From an uncultured Oscillospiraceae bacterium (lineage in GTDB: Bacteria; Bacillota; Clostridia; Oscillospirales; Oscillospiraceae), in assembly GCA_934668295.1 (NCBI GenBank), contig CAKUND010000025.1:1-17102 (forward strand): a DNA stretch of 17,102 bases, written 5' to 3'. The position numbers and the translations under genes are program-made. The notes below the pieces were generated by a model that was not told the DNA's origin, made no database searches, and was given only the letters and a program-made list of their open reading frames with translations. This document shows, piece after piece, positions 6,319-13,806 of the stretch. Each line of letters opens with the position of its first letter. Position 1 is the first letter of the stretch.

Positions 6319-7242
6319 TCAGAGGTCAAATATGCCGATCATGACGATGCCGATGACGACCAGCGCGATCATGACGTAGTGCTTCCAGGAGAGCTTTTCC
6401 TTCAGGAAAATGCGGCTCCAGAGGACAGATGCGGCGCAGTAGGACGAGATGATGGGCGCGGAGAGCGCGACGTGCGCCTCGTCGGCCAGCGCGTAGATAT
6501 ACGCGAACTGACCCGCCGTCTCGAACAGGGCGCCGGCGTACTTGGGCGCTTCGGATCTGAAGACGAGCTTGTCCTTTTTGATGATCACAACATAAACGAA
6601 GCAAATCACAGCGGCGGCGAGGAACGTCAGCTCATACGCGCAGTTGGCCGAGTCCTCATCCAGCGTCCGGAGCACGAGCGAATCCGCGAACGTGCCCGCC
6701 GCGTCGAGCAGGCAGTACGCCAGCGGCAGGCAAAGTGCCAGCCACGACTTGGCGTATTTATAGTTGGAGCCCTCCTGCCGCTTTCTGCGCAGCTCGTCGT
6801 CCTCCGTCGACTCGACAATGCCGAGGCCGACCGCGCCGATGCACACCAGCGCCACCGCACCGATGACCAGATAGCGCATGGAGCCGGTGATGGACTCGTC
6901 CAGCGTCCCGGTGATCAGACACAGGACGGCCACAAGCGCGCCGGAGGAATTGCAGATGGGCGACGAAATGGAAAGCTCAATGTACCGCAGGCCGACATAG
7001 CCCAGCGTCATGGAGCCGATGTACAGAAGCGAAACGGGCAGATACGTCCAGATCACGTGCCACGTGACGACGGCTCCGCCGATGAAGATCTCATACGCCG
7101 CGTGAAGGCCCATCACAACGCCGACGGCAATGACCATCTTGAGCGGGTTATACTTGTCCCGCCCGTCACGGCAGCCGATCTTCGAGAATAAATCCGAGCC
7201 GCTCCAGCAGAGCAGCGCAATAATTGCAAGCCAAAACCACAT
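6319..7242 (-). CDS. EamA/DMT-superfamily transporter
   Basis: 307 aa with about ten hydrophobic segments, the typical drug/metabolite transporter layout of two EamA halves. The first helix starts at the N-terminus (MWFWLAIIALLCWSGSDLF), which supports the ATG at 7242. The second half begins near residue 165, after a charged cytoplasmic loop (STEDDELRRKRQEGSNYKYA), and ends with a helix pair followed by a short tail (VIGIVMIGIFDL). Substrate unknown; family members export or import small metabolites such as amino acids and nucleotide sugars. No SD lies at normal distance: the only one, AAAGGAG (7280-7286), is 37 nt upstream with a hairpin between. It is the third gene after an AbrB-like regulator and a methionine gamma-lyase-family enzyme, so a sulfur-compound or amino-acid substrate is possible but unproven. 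Confidence 0.88.
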   Translation of the reverse strand: MWFWLAIIALLCWSGSDLFSKIGCRDGRDKYNPLKMVIAVGVVMGLHAAYEIFIGGAVVTWHVIWTYLPVSLLYIGSMTLGYVGLRYIELSISSPICNSSGALVAVLCLITGTLDESITGSMRYLVIGAVALVCIGAVGLGIVESTEDDELRRKRQEGSNYKYAKSWLALCLPLAYCLLDAAGTFADSLVLRTLDEDSANCAYELTFLAAAVICFVYVVIIKKDKLVFRSEAPKYAGALFETAGQFAYIYALADEAHVALSAPIISSYCAASVLWSRIFLKEKLSWKHYVMIALVVIGIVMIGIFDL

Positions 7243-7253
7243 ATTTTTATCTT

Positions 7254-7286
7254 CGGCAGCACCACAGCGGCGCTGCCGGCTCCTTT
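7254..7286 (-). promoter_or_regulatory. Displaced SD and intervening hairpin in the EamA leader
   Basis: On the minus strand, AAAGGAG (7286-7280) is followed by a 7-bp hairpin (CGGCAGC 7278-7272 with GCTGCCG 7260-7254), then 11 nt to the ATG. With the hairpin folded, the remaining SD-start spacing is about 12 nt. It may be a stem-bridged ribosome binding site; coincidence is also possible. Confidence 0.4.
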
Positions 7287-7333
7287 CTCTAATCTAAATG
7301 AAAACACCGCCCCTACGGAGACTGTGTATATCG

Positions 7334-8620
7334 TTACTCCGGCAGCTTTGCAAGCCCTGCGTCCACGAGCTTCTGCAGGCTCATGAGAATGCCGAGCTTT
7401 GCATGGTACCACGTCAGACCGCCCTGGAAGTAGACCGCGTAGGGCTCGCGGATGGGGCCGTCGGCGGACAGCTCGATGGACGAGCCCTGCACGAACGCGC
7501 CTGCTGCCATCACGACCTCTGCATCATAGCCCGGCATGGCCCACGGGACGGGGGTCACATAGCTGTCGACCGGGGCCGCGGCCTGTATGCCGCGGCAGAA
7601 GGCCAGCATGCCCTCCGCCGAGCCGAGCTCGACGGCCTGAATGATGTCGTGCCGGGACTCCGTCCCGTTCGGCACGACGCGGAAGCCCAGCCGCTCATAC
7701 ACGTTCGCGGCAAAGATCGCGCCCTTGAGCGCCCCGGAAACGACATTCGGCGCGAGGAAGAAGCCCTCGTACAGACTGGGAAGCAGCCCGAGGTTCGCGC
7801 CGACCTCCTGCCCGAGACCGGGGGCCGAGAGACGGTAGGCGCAGCGCTCGACGCATTCCGCCGTGCCGCAGATATAGCCGCCGATGGGGGCAAGTCCGCC
7901 GCCGGGGTTTTTGATCAGGCTGCCGACGATCATATCCGCGCCCACGTCCGACGGCTCGGCCCGCTCGACGAATTCGCCGTAGCAGTTGTCGACCATGCAC
8001 AGAACGTCCGGCTTGCACTGCTTGCAGAACGCGATCAGCTCGCCGATCTGCGCGACGGAGAACGATGGTCTTGTCGCGTAGCCCTTCGAGCGCTGGATGG
8101 TAATGAGCTTCGTTTTGGGGCCGATCGCAGCGCGGATACCGTCAAAGTCGAACGTGCCGTCCGGCAGCAGGTCGACCTGCCGGTACTGTACGCCGTATTC
8201 CATCAGCGAGCACTTGGACGGACGGATGCCGATGACTTCTTCGAGCGTGTCGTACGGCGCGCCGTTCGGACTTAAAAGCTCGTCGCCCGGCAGCAGATTC
8301 GCGCTCAGCGCGACGGCCAGCGCGTGCGTGCCGCAGGTGATCTGCGGGCGGACAAGCGCGGCTTCGGTATGGAAGCAGTCGGCGTAGACCTTTTCCAGAA
8401 CCTCGCGGCCCATATCGTCGTAGCCATAGCCCGTCGTAGCGGCGAAGCAGCCTGCCGAAAGCTTGTTTTTCTGCATGGCGGCAAGCACCTTTGTCTGGTT
8501 ATACTCCGCCGTCCGGTCGATGGCCTCAAAGCGGGGCTTTAATCCGGCCAGAATTTCTTCTCCGTATTCATATACCGCGCGGCTCACGCCGAGCGATTCA
8601 TACATTGTCGTAAGTTCCAT
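7334..8620 (-). CDS. Methionine gamma-lyase-family PLP-dependent enzyme (aluminium-resistance family)
   Basis: 428 aa, the full family length. It is a fold-type I PLP enzyme: TCGTHALAVAL (96-106) is the phosphate-binding region, VDNCYGEF contains the ring-nitrogen Asp211, and GSLIKNPGG contains the Schiff-base Lys237. The combination TGYGYDDMGRE, NLLPGDELL and LIKNPGGGLAPIGGYI is typical of the Met_gamma_lyase family (YnbB-like, once called aluminium resistance protein). Most members are of unproven activity, with cystathionine/methionine-type C-S cleavage predicted. The ATG is only 3 nt after the stop of the AbrB-like gene, with GGAG inside that gene's last codons, so the two are probably translationally coupled. 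An EamA transporter follows after 91 nt. Confidence 0.92.
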   Translation of the reverse strand: MELTTMYESLGVSRAVYEYGEEILAGLKPRFEAIDRTAEYNQTKVLAAMQKNKLSAGCFAATTGYGYDDMGREVLEKVYADCFHTEAALVRPQITCGTHALAVALSANLLPGDELLSPNGAPYDTLEEVIGIRPSKCSLMEYGVQYRQVDLLPDGTFDFDGIRAAIGPKTKLITIQRSKGYATRPSFSVAQIGELIAFCKQCKPDVLCMVDNCYGEFVERAEPSDVGADMIVGSLIKNPGGGLAPIGGYICGTAECVERCAYRLSAPGLGQEVGANLGLLPSLYEGFFLAPNVVSGALKGAIFAANVYERLGFRVVPNGTESRHDIIQAVELGSAEGMLAFCRGIQAAAPVDSYVTPVPWAMPGYDAEVVMAAGAFVQGSSIELSADGPIREPYAVYFQGGLTWYHAKLGILMSLQKLVDAGLAKLPE

Positions 8621-8623
8621 CCT

Positions 8624-8854
8624 CTATTTCTCCATTTTCCCGAAAATGTCATCTGCCGCGTCGCGCAGCACGTCCGGCTTGGTGACGATGATGCCCGTCT
8701 CCTCGTCTCCGAGAATGAGCAGTGTATCGCCGGGCTTCACGCCGAAGATCTGCCGCGCGTCCTTCGGGATCACGATCTGGCCCTTTTCGCCGACCTTGGC
8801 CGTGCCGAAAATGTGCCGCTTCGCCTTGCCCAGAATATGCTTTCCGCCTGCCAC
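8624..8854 (-). CDS. AbrB/MazE/SpoVT-family DNA-binding protein
   Basis: 76 aa from a GTG start preceded by a perfect AAAGGAGG 7 nt away. The swapped-hairpin AbrB domain is at about 17-60: GTAKVGEKGQIVIPKDAR then FGVKPGDTLLILGDEETGI. A basic N-terminus (GGKHILGKAKRH) precedes it, and a short acidic and basic helix ends the protein. Such proteins form dimers that bind AT-rich promoter DNA. As the first gene of an operon with a PLP enzyme and a transporter, it likely regulates that operon and possibly itself. No toxin gene follows, so a MazE antitoxin role is unlikely. The AT-rich, palindrome-containing DNA immediately upstream is a plausible binding target. Confidence 0.9.
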   Translation of the reverse strand: MAGGKHILGKAKRHIFGTAKVGEKGQIVIPKDARQIFGVKPGDTLLILGDEETGIIVTKPDVLRDAADDIFGKMEK

Positions 8855-8893
8855 GCAAGCTCCTCCTTTGCGGGGTAATTTTCATACTTGTAT

Positions 8894-8922
8894 AACTTAC
8901 AGCACCGCTGCCTGTTTGTCAA
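8894..8922 (-). promoter_or_regulatory. Candidate promoter for the AbrB-PLP enzyme-EamA operon
   Basis: On the minus strand, TTGACA (8922-8917) is a perfect -35. At 17 nt spacing the -10 is a weak TAAGTT (8899-8894), directly followed by ATACAAG. A weak -10 fits a promoter that is regulated, for example by the encoded AbrB-like protein. Confidence 0.5.
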
Positions 8923-9131
8923 GCGCAAGACGGCGGAGGACTTTAATATATCATAATTCATATATGCAATGTGTGTTTTTATATCGATATACTCTGACCG
9001 TTTTTGCGTGTTAAGAATCCGTCATTTTTCACATAAAATTCGAAAAAACTTGATTTTTTCAAAAAGCCTGATATCGTATATGTCAGATATGCCATGCGGA
9101 TTTTATATAGGCAGATGGAGACGAACGCAGT
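8923..9131. other. AT-rich divergent intergenic region upstream of the Rnf operon
   Basis: About 210 nt, markedly AT-rich between GC-rich genes. It contains the palindrome ATATCGATAT (8981-8990), a near copy ATATCGTATAT (9071-9081), CATATATG near 8959, and an A/T-run inverted repeat at about 9041-9060. TTGATT (9050-9055) is a possible -35 for the apbE-rnf operon, but the -10 is not clear. The apbE SD is weak (GGAGA, 9117-9121). The region likely holds operators for the divergent operons. Confidence 0.5.
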
Positions 9132-10124
9132 ATGAGGCGAAGCTGGTTTTTGATCGTTCTGTGCCTGCCGCTTCTGCTGTGCGGCTGCGCGCAAAGAAGC
9201 GCGGAGCGCGAATTTTTTGCCATGGATACCGTCATGCAGCTGCGCGCCTACGGCCCGGAGGCAGAGGCCGCGCTGGCGCAGGCGGAAGCTGAAATTTACC
9301 GGCTGGAGGGCGAGCTTTCCTGCCGGGACGAACACGCGGCGCTCTCCCGGCTGAATGAAGCGGGCGGCGGAACGGTCAGCGAGGAAACCGCAGCGCTTTT
9401 GCAGACGGCGCTGACGCTCTGCGAGAAGACCGGCGGCGCCTATGACCCGTCGCTCGGCGCACTTTCGCAGGTATGGGGCTTTTCGACCGGCGTGTACCGC
9501 GTGCCGGAGCCGGATGTGCTGGCAGCGGCGATGCAGCGCTCCGGAGCGAAGCATGTAAAGCTGGACGGCTGCGCGGTCACACTGGAAAACGGCGTGCAGC
9601 TCGACCTCGGCGGCATCGCCAAGGGCTATACGGCAGGACGCGTCCGGGCGATGCTGCGGGACGCGGGCGTCACGTCCGCGATCGTCTCGCTCGGCGGCAA
9701 TGTCGCCGCCGTGGGGAAAAAGCCGGATGGCAGCGCGTGGACGGTCGGCCTGCAGGACCCGGACGAGCCGGAAGCGTATTTCGGCACCGTTTCCATCGAG
9801 GACGCCTGCGTCGTCACCTCCGGCGCGTACCAGCGGTATTTTGAGGAAAACGGCGTCCGCTATCACCATATCCTGGATCCTATGACCGGCTGTCCCGCCG
9901 AAAGCGGCCTGAAATCTGTCAGCATCGTCGCAGAGGACGATACACTGGCCGACGCACTGTCGACGGCCCTGTTCGTCATGGGACTGGACGCGGGCGCAGA
10001 GCTTCAAAAAAGCAGCGGCCTTTCGTTTGAGGCCGTATTCGTAACAGATGAAAACACGGTCTGGATCACCCCCGGTCTTGCCGGGCGCTATCGGTCAGAC
10101 CGGCCCTATCAGATACTGGAATGA
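9132..10124 (+). CDS. apbE: FAD:protein FMN transferase (ApbE)
   Basis: 330 aa lipoprotein: hydrophobic residues 5-16 then LCGC, with the lipidated Cys19. ApbE motifs are all visible: FFAMDTVMQLRAY (28-40), YDPSLGAL, LDLGGIAKGY (157-166), SLGGN, VTSGAYQRYF, YHHILDPMTG (244-253) and DALSTALFVMG (274-284). The enzyme uses FAD and Mg2+ to attach FMN through a phosphoester bond to a Thr/Ser of target proteins, outside the cytoplasmic membrane. Being first in the Rnf operon, its targets are almost certainly RnfD and RnfG. The ATG at 9132 is preceded by a weak GGAGA; its stop overlaps the next gene by 4 nt. Confidence 0.95.
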   Translation: MRRSWFLIVLCLPLLLCGCAQRSAEREFFAMDTVMQLRAYGPEAEAALAQAEAEIYRLEGELSCRDEHAALSRLNEAGGGTVSEETAALLQTALTLCEKTGGAYDPSLGALSQVWGFSTGVYRVPEPDVLAAAMQRSGAKHVKLDGCAVTLENGVQLDLGGIAKGYTAGRVRAMLRDAGVTSAIVSLGGNVAAVGKKPDGSAWTVGLQDPDEPEAYFGTVSIEDACVVTSGAYQRYFEENGVRYHHILDPMTGCPAESGLKSVSIVAEDDTLADALSTALFVMGLDAGAELQKSSGLSFEAVFVTDENTVWITPGLAGRYRSDRPYQILE

Positions 10125-10489
10125 AGCAAAAGCACTGGATTTTGATCTTCGCGGCACTCTTTGCCGTGTGTCTTGCCGTGTGGCTGCTGCCGCGCGGAGG
10201 CGGGCAGACAGCGCTTGTGTATCAGGACGGAACCTTATTATATACGCTCGACCTGCGGCAAAACCGGACGCTGACCGTTTCCGGCCCGGCAGGCGAGAAT
10301 ATCATCACGGTGGCAGACGGCAAGGTCTTCGTATCCCATGCGGATTGCCCCGATCAGATCTGCGTGAAGCACGGAGCGCTTCAAAAAACCGGCGGGCCCA
10401 TCGTATGCCTGCCGAACCGGCTGACAATTGAGTGGGCGAATGCAGATTCTCAGATTGACGCACTCAGCGGGACGGGAGGGCTGTCATGA
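10121..10489 (+). CDS. NusG domain II-containing membrane protein
   Basis: 122 aa. One N-terminal membrane helix (about 6-23) precedes a small beta domain (about 30-110) of the NusG_II type, exposed outside the membrane. Typical features are VYQDGTLLYTLDL, GENIITVADGKVFV, the cysteine pair HADCPDQICVKHG (C76, C81) and IVCLPNRL (C96). The function is not established; the gene is often found beside apbE and rnf genes, which suggests a role in Rnf assembly or flavin/redox handling. The ATG overlaps the apbE stop and the stop overlaps the next ATG, so its translation is coupled on both sides. Confidence 0.88.
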   Translation: MKQKHWILIFAALFAVCLAVWLLPRGGGQTALVYQDGTLLYTLDLRQNRTLTVSGPAGENIITVADGKVFVSHADCPDQICVKHGALQKTGGPIVCLPNRLTIEWANADSQIDALSGTGGLS

Positions 10490-11028
10490 GGCTGAAAAAG
10501 CTCACGCTCACGGCCGTCCTGACGGCCGCGGCGCTCGTCATGTTCGTGCTGGAGAGCCAGCTGCCGCCGCTCACGGTCATTCCCGGCATCAAGCCGGGGC
10601 TTTCCAATATTTTTACGCTCTTTGCCATGGAAGCGCTCGGCCCCGGATGGGCCTTTGGGCTGTTTTTTACGCGCGTCACGCTCGGCTGCGTCATCACCGG
10701 GCAGGGCTCTGCGTTTTTGTACAGCCTCACGGGCGGGCTGTGCGCGTATGCGCTGATGCTGCTGCTCAGAAAAGCGCTCAGAGGCAATACCCTCTGGGTC
10801 AGGAGCGTACTGTGCGCCATGGCGCACAACGCCGGACAGCTGGCCGCCGCAGCGGCCATTGCAAAAACCGGCGCGGTATGGAGCTATCTGCCGGTTTTAA
10901 TACCGGCTGCGATACTGGCCGGGACGCTGACCGGCCTTTGCGCCCAGCTGGTTCTGAACCGGCTGGCAAAGGCGGGGGTTCTCCCGGAAGAAACGAGGCC
11001 CAAAAAAGAGGAGGAAGCAAACGGATGA
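10486..11028 (+). CDS. Gx transporter family protein (heptaprenyl diphosphate synthase component I-like)
   Basis: 180 aa with GGGAGG 6-7 nt before the ATG. About five hydrophobic helices; GIKPGLSNIFTLFAMEALGP (34-53) is the signature of the Gx/Hpre_diP_synt_I family, followed by FTRVTLGCVITGQG and AHNAGQLAAAA. These are ECF S-component-like membrane proteins; the old heptaprenyl diphosphate synthase label is doubtful. Its place between the NusG-II gene and rnfC suggests supply of a cofactor precursor (a flavin or quinone-like compound) or help in membrane assembly, but this is inference. The C-terminus is charged (PEETRPKKEEEANG). Overlaps rnfC by 4 nt. Confidence 0.87.
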   Translation: MRLKKLTLTAVLTAAALVMFVLESQLPPLTVIPGIKPGLSNIFTLFAMEALGPGWAFGLFFTRVTLGCVITGQGSAFLYSLTGGLCAYALMLLLRKALRGNTLWVRSVLCAMAHNAGQLAAAAAIAKTGAVWSYLPVLIPAAILAGTLTGLCAQLVLNRLAKAGVLPEETRPKKEEEANG

Positions 11029-12365
11029 AACTGCACATCCACGGCGTACACGTGCCGAACCGCAAAAACACGGCGGAGCTGGCTGCGCTGCGCCTGCCCA
11101 TCCCGGAGACGGTCGAAATCCCGATGTCCATGCACATCGGCGCGCCGGCCATCCCGGTGGTAAAGCCCGGCGAAAGCGTCCGGGTCGGGCAGCTGATCGG
11201 TAAAGCAGGAGGCTTTGTCTCCGCGCCTGTCTACGCAAGCGTTTCCGGCACGGTCAAAAAGATCGGCCAACAGGTCGGCTCCGGCGGGCGGCTCATGCAG
11301 ACCGTCGTCATTGCCGCCGACGGCAGGCAGGAGCCGGACCCGGACCTGAAGCCGCCCAAGCTTGACACCATGCAGGATTTTCTGGACGCCGTGCGCGAAA
11401 GCGGCATGGTCGGTCTCGGCGGCGCGGGCTTCCCGACGGTCGTGAAGCTGACGGTCAAGAATCTCGAACAGGTCAAGGCGGTCATCATCAACGGCGCGGA
11501 GTGCGAGCCGTATATCACCTCGGACACGCGCACGATGCTCGACCGGTCGGAGGAGCTGATGGAGGGCGCGCGTCTCGTGCAGCACTTTTTGCAGGTACGC
11601 CGCGTGATCTTCGCCATTGAAGACAACAAGCCCCGCTGCATTCAGCTGTACCGGAAGCTGACAAAGGACGAGGACGGCATGGAGGTCTGCGCGCTGAAAT
11701 CTCTGTACCCGCAGGGCGGCGAAAAGGTGCTGATCTACAACACCATCGGCGAGATCGTCCCAGAGGGAAAGCTTCCGCTGGATGTGGGCGCAATCGTGCT
11801 TAACTGCACGACGCTTGCCAACATCGCCCGCTACTGCAAGACCGGCATGCCGCTGGTCGAAAAGTGCATCACGGTCGACGGCTCCGCCGTCGCAAAGCCC
11901 AAGAATGTGATTGTCCCCATCGGCATGAAGCTCGCGGACGTGTTTGAGCAGGCCGGCGGCTTCTGCGCAGAGCCGAAGAAGGTGCTCTACGGCGGCCCGA
12001 TGATGGGTATCGCCGTGCCGGATCTCGAACAGCCGGTTCTGAAAAACACCAACGCGGTTCTCGCCATGTCGGAGGCAGACGCCGTCCTGCCGGAGCCCAC
12101 GGCCTGCATCCGCTGCGGCCGGTGCATCCGCCACTGTCCGCTGCGGCTCATGCCGTCGCATATCGTCGCGGCCTATGAGGCGGGCAATATGGAGCGGCTG
12201 GCCGAGCTGAAGGTCAACCTCTGCATGGAGTGCGGCTGCTGCTCGTTCGGCTGCCCGGCGCACAGGCCGCTCGTGCAGACCAATAAGCTTGCAAAGGCGA
12301 AGCTCACCGCATGGCGCAAGGCGCAGAGCGAAAAGCTCGATGCAAAGAAGGAGGCCGTCAAATGA
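11025..12365 (+). CDS. rnfC: Rnf complex subunit C
   Basis: 446 aa from the ATG at 11025, which overlaps the previous stop and has GAGGAGG upstream. The frame is open far upstream, but only this start gives the family N-terminus (MKLHIHGVHVPNRKNTAE). Order: biotinyl-lipoyl-like N-terminal domain (about 35-110), NADH/FMN-binding Rossmann-like region (GLGGAGFPTVVKL near 130, INGAECEPYITSDTRTML), SLBB domain (about 260-320), then two [4Fe-4S] motifs: C361-x2-C364-x2-C367-x3-C371 and C400-x2-C403-x2-C406-x3-C410. RnfC is the peripheral subunit that reduces NAD+ with electrons from RnfB. All cluster ligands are present. Confidence 0.97.
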   Translation: MKLHIHGVHVPNRKNTAELAALRLPIPETVEIPMSMHIGAPAIPVVKPGESVRVGQLIGKAGGFVSAPVYASVSGTVKKIGQQVGSGGRLMQTVVIAADGRQEPDPDLKPPKLDTMQDFLDAVRESGMVGLGGAGFPTVVKLTVKNLEQVKAVIINGAECEPYITSDTRTMLDRSEELMEGARLVQHFLQVRRVIFAIEDNKPRCIQLYRKLTKDEDGMEVCALKSLYPQGGEKVLIYNTIGEIVPEGKLPLDVGAIVLNCTTLANIARYCKTGMPLVEKCITVDGSAVAKPKNVIVPIGMKLADVFEQAGGFCAEPKKVLYGGPMMGIAVPDLEQPVLKNTNAVLAMSEADAVLPEPTACIRCGRCIRHCPLRLMPSHIVAAYEAGNMERLAELKVNLCMECGCCSFGCPAHRPLVQTNKLAKAKLTAWRKAQSEKLDAKKEAVK

Positions 12366-13267
12366 AGCTTGTGATCTCTGCTTCCCCGCATATCAGTTCC
12401 GGCGCAACGACCCGGAAGATCATGGGCGACGTGCTCATCGCCCTTTGCCCGGCGCTCATTGCAGCCATTGCGATCTTCGGCTGGCGGGCGCTGCTGGTGA
12501 CGGCGGTGTGCGCCGCGGCCTGTGTGTTTTTCGAGTGGGGCTTTGAAACGCTCTGTCATAAGGAATCCACCATCGGCGACCTGTCCGCCGTGGTGACGGG
12601 CGTTATTCTGGCATATAACCTGCCGGTGTCCATCCCGCTGTGGCAGGCCGTGTTCGGCTGTCTGGTGGCCATCGTCGCTGTCAAGCAGCTCTTTGGCGGC
12701 ATCGGCAAGAACTTTGCGAACCCGGCGCTTGTGGGCCGCATCGTTCTGTTCCTCTCGTTCTCCAAGACCATGACGGCGTGGGTCTTCCCGGACGCCGTCT
12801 CCTCGGCAACGCCTCTGGCGCTGCTGGCGGCAGGACAAAAGCCGGAGCTTCTGACGCTCCTGCTCGGCAATCACGGCGGCTGCATCGGCGAGACGTGTGC
12901 GCTGGCGCTGCTGCTCGGCGGAGCGTATCTGCTCATCCGCGGCGTGATCACCTGGCAGACGCCTGTCTGCTTTGTGGGCACGGTCTTCGTGCTGTCTCTT
13001 GTTCTGGGGCAGGATGCGCTGCGGCAGGTGCTCTCGGGCGGATTGCTTCTGGGCGCGTTCTTCATGGCGACCGACTATGTGACCGCCCCGCAGACCTATT
13101 GGGGCCGGGCGCTATTCGGCATCGGCGCAGGACTGCTCACGTGCCTCATCCGCTTCTACGGCAGCTACGCCGAGGGCGTGTCGTTTGCCATCCTCTTTAT
13201 GAACATTCTCACGCCGTATCTGTCCAGATGGACGCAGAGCAAGCCGCTGGGAGGTGCGAAGGCATGA
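12362..13267 (+). CDS. rnfD: Rnf complex subunit D
   Basis: 301 aa from the ATG at 12362 (AAGGAGG at 12348-12354; 4-nt overlap with rnfC). An integral membrane protein with about nine helices, starting SASPHISSGATTRKIMGDVL as in other RnfD/NqrB proteins. The covalent FMN site is D144-AVSSAT150-PLALL; T150 is the expected acceptor for the ApbE-transferred FMN, in a D-x-x-S-x-A-T context. FFMATDYVTAP (near 235) and YGSYAEGVSFAILFMN are family-typical. It forms part of the ion-translocating membrane core. Confidence 0.96.
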   Translation: MKLVISASPHISSGATTRKIMGDVLIALCPALIAAIAIFGWRALLVTAVCAAACVFFEWGFETLCHKESTIGDLSAVVTGVILAYNLPVSIPLWQAVFGCLVAIVAVKQLFGGIGKNFANPALVGRIVLFLSFSKTMTAWVFPDAVSSATPLALLAAGQKPELLTLLLGNHGGCIGETCALALLLGGAYLLIRGVITWQTPVCFVGTVFVLSLVLGQDALRQVLSGGLLLGAFFMATDYVTAPQTYWGRALFGIGAGLLTCLIRFYGSYAEGVSFAILFMNILTPYLSRWTQSKPLGGAKA

Positions 13268-13806
13268 AAAACACGAAAGAGATCCGAAAATCCATCGTCG
13301 TTCTGGTTGTGATCTGCCTGCTCACATCCGCGGCGCTCGCGGTCGTGAACCACTTTACCGCGCCCGTCTCCAAGGCAAACGCGGAGGCCAGAGCCGAGCA
13401 GGCGCGGCTTGACGCCGTGCCGGACGCGGCTTCGTTTGCGCCGGTCGAGGCGGCACTGCCGGAGGAGGTCGTCAGCGCCTACATCGCGCTGGACGAAGCC
13501 GGAAGCCCCATGAGCTATCTCTTTACCGTTGAGGGTAAGGGCTTCGGCGGCACGATCCAGGTCCTATGCGTGATCGGCACCGACGGCTTGATCCGCGCCT
13601 GCCGCACGATAGATGTATCGTCCGAAACAACGACGCTCGGCGGCCAGACGGCAAACGAGAGCTATACCGGCCAGTATACCGGGCAGGACGCCTCGCTTTC
13701 CGGCGTGAACGCCATCTCCCACGCGACCATCACGTCGAATGCCTATCGCGGCTGTGTGGAGACTGCGTTTGAAGCATACGAGCTCGTAAAGGAGGCTCAG
13801 AAATGA
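13264..13806 (+). CDS. rnfG: Rnf complex subunit G
   Basis: 180 aa; ATG at 13264 with GGGAGG (13249-13254), overlapping rnfD by 4 nt. One N-terminal membrane helix (about 11-28) anchors an extracytoplasmic FMN-binding domain: LFTVEGKGFGGTIQVLCVIG (86-105), SSETTTLGGQT, and the flavinylation segment AISHATITSNAYRG. T155 is the expected FMN acceptor. The usual S-G-A-T is S-H-A-T here, with His at the Gly position. Electrons from the membrane core pass through this covalent FMN. Confidence 0.95.
   Translation: MKNTKEIRKSIVVLVVICLLTSAALAVVNHFTAPVSKANAEARAEQARLDAVPDAASFAPVEAALPEEVVSAYIALDEAGSPMSYLFTVEGKGFGGTIQVLCVIGTDGLIRACRTIDVSSETTTLGGQTANESYTGQYTGQDASLSGVNAISHATITSNAYRGCVETAFEAYELVKEAQK

Noticed and set aside
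8624..8854. MazE-type antitoxin
   Set aside because: The domain is AbrB/SpoVT-like and the next gene is a full-length PLP enzyme; no small toxin gene is adjacent.
8923..9131. FMN riboswitch ahead of apbE
   Set aside because: The region is AT-rich and lacks the conserved GC-rich multi-helix RFN sequence blocks.
10428..11024. Long in-frame upstream extension of rnfC
   Set aside because: It overlaps the whole Gx gene in another frame and does not look like RnfC. The start at 11025 has an SD and the family N-terminus.
12640..13263. Upstream extension of the rnfG frame
   Set aside because: It is the rnfD coding region in another frame; the ATG at 13264 with GGGAGG is the real start.
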